A DNA stretch of 5,990 bases, from NCBI GenBank assembly GCA_023446735.1, contig JAEXPQ010000252.1:1-5990 (forward strand), given 5' to 3'. The position numbers were made by a program, and so were the translations under genes. Position 1 is the first letter of the stretch. Every line of letters begins with the position of its first letter. This document shows, piece by piece, positions 5,396 through 5,990 of the stretch. The notes beneath the pieces are model-generated. The model did no database searches, was not told where the DNA came from, and saw only the letters and a list, made by a program, of their open reading frames with translations. This stretch comes from Verrucomicrobiota bacterium. Lineage in GTDB: Bacteria; Verrucomicrobiota; Verrucomicrobiia; Opitutales; Opitutaceae.

Positions 5396-5990
5396 ATGCC
5401 CGCCCTCGCCGCCACTTTCACCGACGCGCTCCACGCCTCCGTCGGGTTCCTCGAACCGCGTTTCTTCCTCTGGGCCGCGCTCGGCCTCGCGCTGGATGCG
5501 TTGATCGGCGACCCGATCTTCGCCGCGCATCCGATCCGCCTCCTCGGCCGCCTGCTCGCCTTCTACGAGCGCGTGCTCTTCCGTCTCGGCGCCAACGGCT
5601 ACGCCGGCGGCATCGCGCTGCTCTTCCTGCTCGCCGGCACCGTGCTGCCGCTCGTCTTCGCCTTTCTCGCCGCCGCTCACGCCCTGCACCCGTACGCGTT
5701 CGACGCCGCAGCCGGCCTCGTCTGCTGGGCCTGCCTGGCGCTGCGCGACCTCATCGCCCACGGCGAACGCATCGCCCGCGCCGTCGCGCGCGGCGACCTC
5801 GCCGCCGCGCGTCACCACGTTTCGATGCTCGTCGGCCGCGACACCGACAAGATGGACCTCGCCGCCTGCGGCCGCGGCGCCGTCGAGAGCATGGCCGAGA
5901 ACCTCGTCGACGGCGTGCTCACCCCGCTCGCGTTCCTGCTCTGCTTCGGACCGCTCGGCGGCGTGCTGCTCAAGATCATCAGCACCATGG
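5396..5990 (+). CDS. cbiB: Adenosylcobinamide-phosphate synthase CbiB/CobD, 5' part
   Basis: The first 198 codons of an integral-membrane enzyme that joins adenosylcobyric acid to (R)-1-amino-2-propanol phosphate (or a related amino alcohol phosphate), giving adenosylcobinamide phosphate. Family motifs are LDALIGDP at 33-40 with HPIRLLGRLL at 45-54; the VGRDT motif at 146-150; and AVESMAENLVDGVLTPL at 162-178, all at their usual relative positions. Membrane segments are likely at about 23-38, 72-95, 104-117 and 174-192. The gene is open to the window edge, as expected, since the family is about 310-330 residues. The ATG at 5396 is supported by GGAGG 11 nt upstream and by the normal distance to the GDP motif. 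It follows cbiZ, whose product is its substrate, across a REP-containing gap, so co-transcription is likely but not shown. Despite the synonym CobD, it is not the Salmonella threonine-phosphate decarboxylase of that name. Confidence 0.92.
   Translation, partial: MPALAATFTDALHASVGFLEPRFFLWAALGLALDALIGDPIFAAHPIRLLGRLLAFYERVLFRLGANGYAGGIALLFLLAGTVLPLVFAFLAAAHALHPYAFDAAAGLVCWACLALRDLIAHGERIARAVARGDLAAARHHVSMLVGRDTDKMDLAACGRGAVESMAENLVDGVLTPLAFLLCFGPLGGVLLKIISTM

Noticed and set aside
5366..5818. 150-codon - frame opposite cbiB
   Set aside because: The + strand encodes clear CbiB motifs over the same bases. The minus product is Glu/Gly-rich, without a family.

Overview
The window looks like a chromosomal segment from a high-GC Gram-negative bacterium. 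My best guess is Verrucomicrobiota, near Opitutaceae. That guess rests on the gene types, the very C-rich third codon positions, and a style of intergenic heptanucleotide repeat I associate with Verrucomicrobiota, Planctomycetota and similar genomes. It is an inference, because no rRNA or marker gene is present.

Left part (1-2372): the tail of an unidentified gene ends at 62. It is followed on + by a DTW-domain tRNA-uridine aminocarboxypropyltransferase (158-823). That gene converges, with only 15 nt between stop codons, on a minus-strand AGE-superfamily sugar 2-epimerase of the cellobiose/mannobiose 2-epimerase type (839-2209), which carries an apparent signal peptide. The 163-nt divergent gap 2210-2372 holds a perfect 14-bp palindrome and a 7-bp-arm inverted repeat.

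Right part (2373-5990): a + strand run with a cobalamin theme. It begins with a stand-alone homocysteine-binding module of B12-dependent methionine synthase (MetH N-terminal domain), which ends at the natural boundary with the folate domain. A small, lower-GC secreted protein of unknown function follows (3469-3906). Next come a 15-unit heptanucleotide tandem repeat (3940-4043), a long-form adenosylcobinamide amidohydrolase CbiZ (4044-5249), an inverted pair of GTAG-headed REP-like hairpins (5285-5369), and the first 198 codons of the adenosylcobinamide-phosphate synthase CbiB (5396-5990, running off the window).

How the genes fit together: CbiZ cuts the aminopropanol side chain from adenosylcobinamide to give adenosylcobyric acid. 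CbiB attaches a new aminopropanol-type side chain to that acid. The pair is therefore a corrinoid-salvage and remodelling step, and MetH is a major consumer of the resulting cobalamin. I saw no cobalamin riboswitch in front of any of these genes.

No wholly new system is evident. The most unusual parts are non-coding: a REPIN-like inverted pair whose outer arms can pair with the Shine-Dalgarno of cbiB, and the heptad array that abuts the cbiZ start codon. Next are the split metH with an odd small gene behind it, and the roughly 140-residue C-terminal extension of CbiZ. No gene-free stretch exceeds 300 bases.
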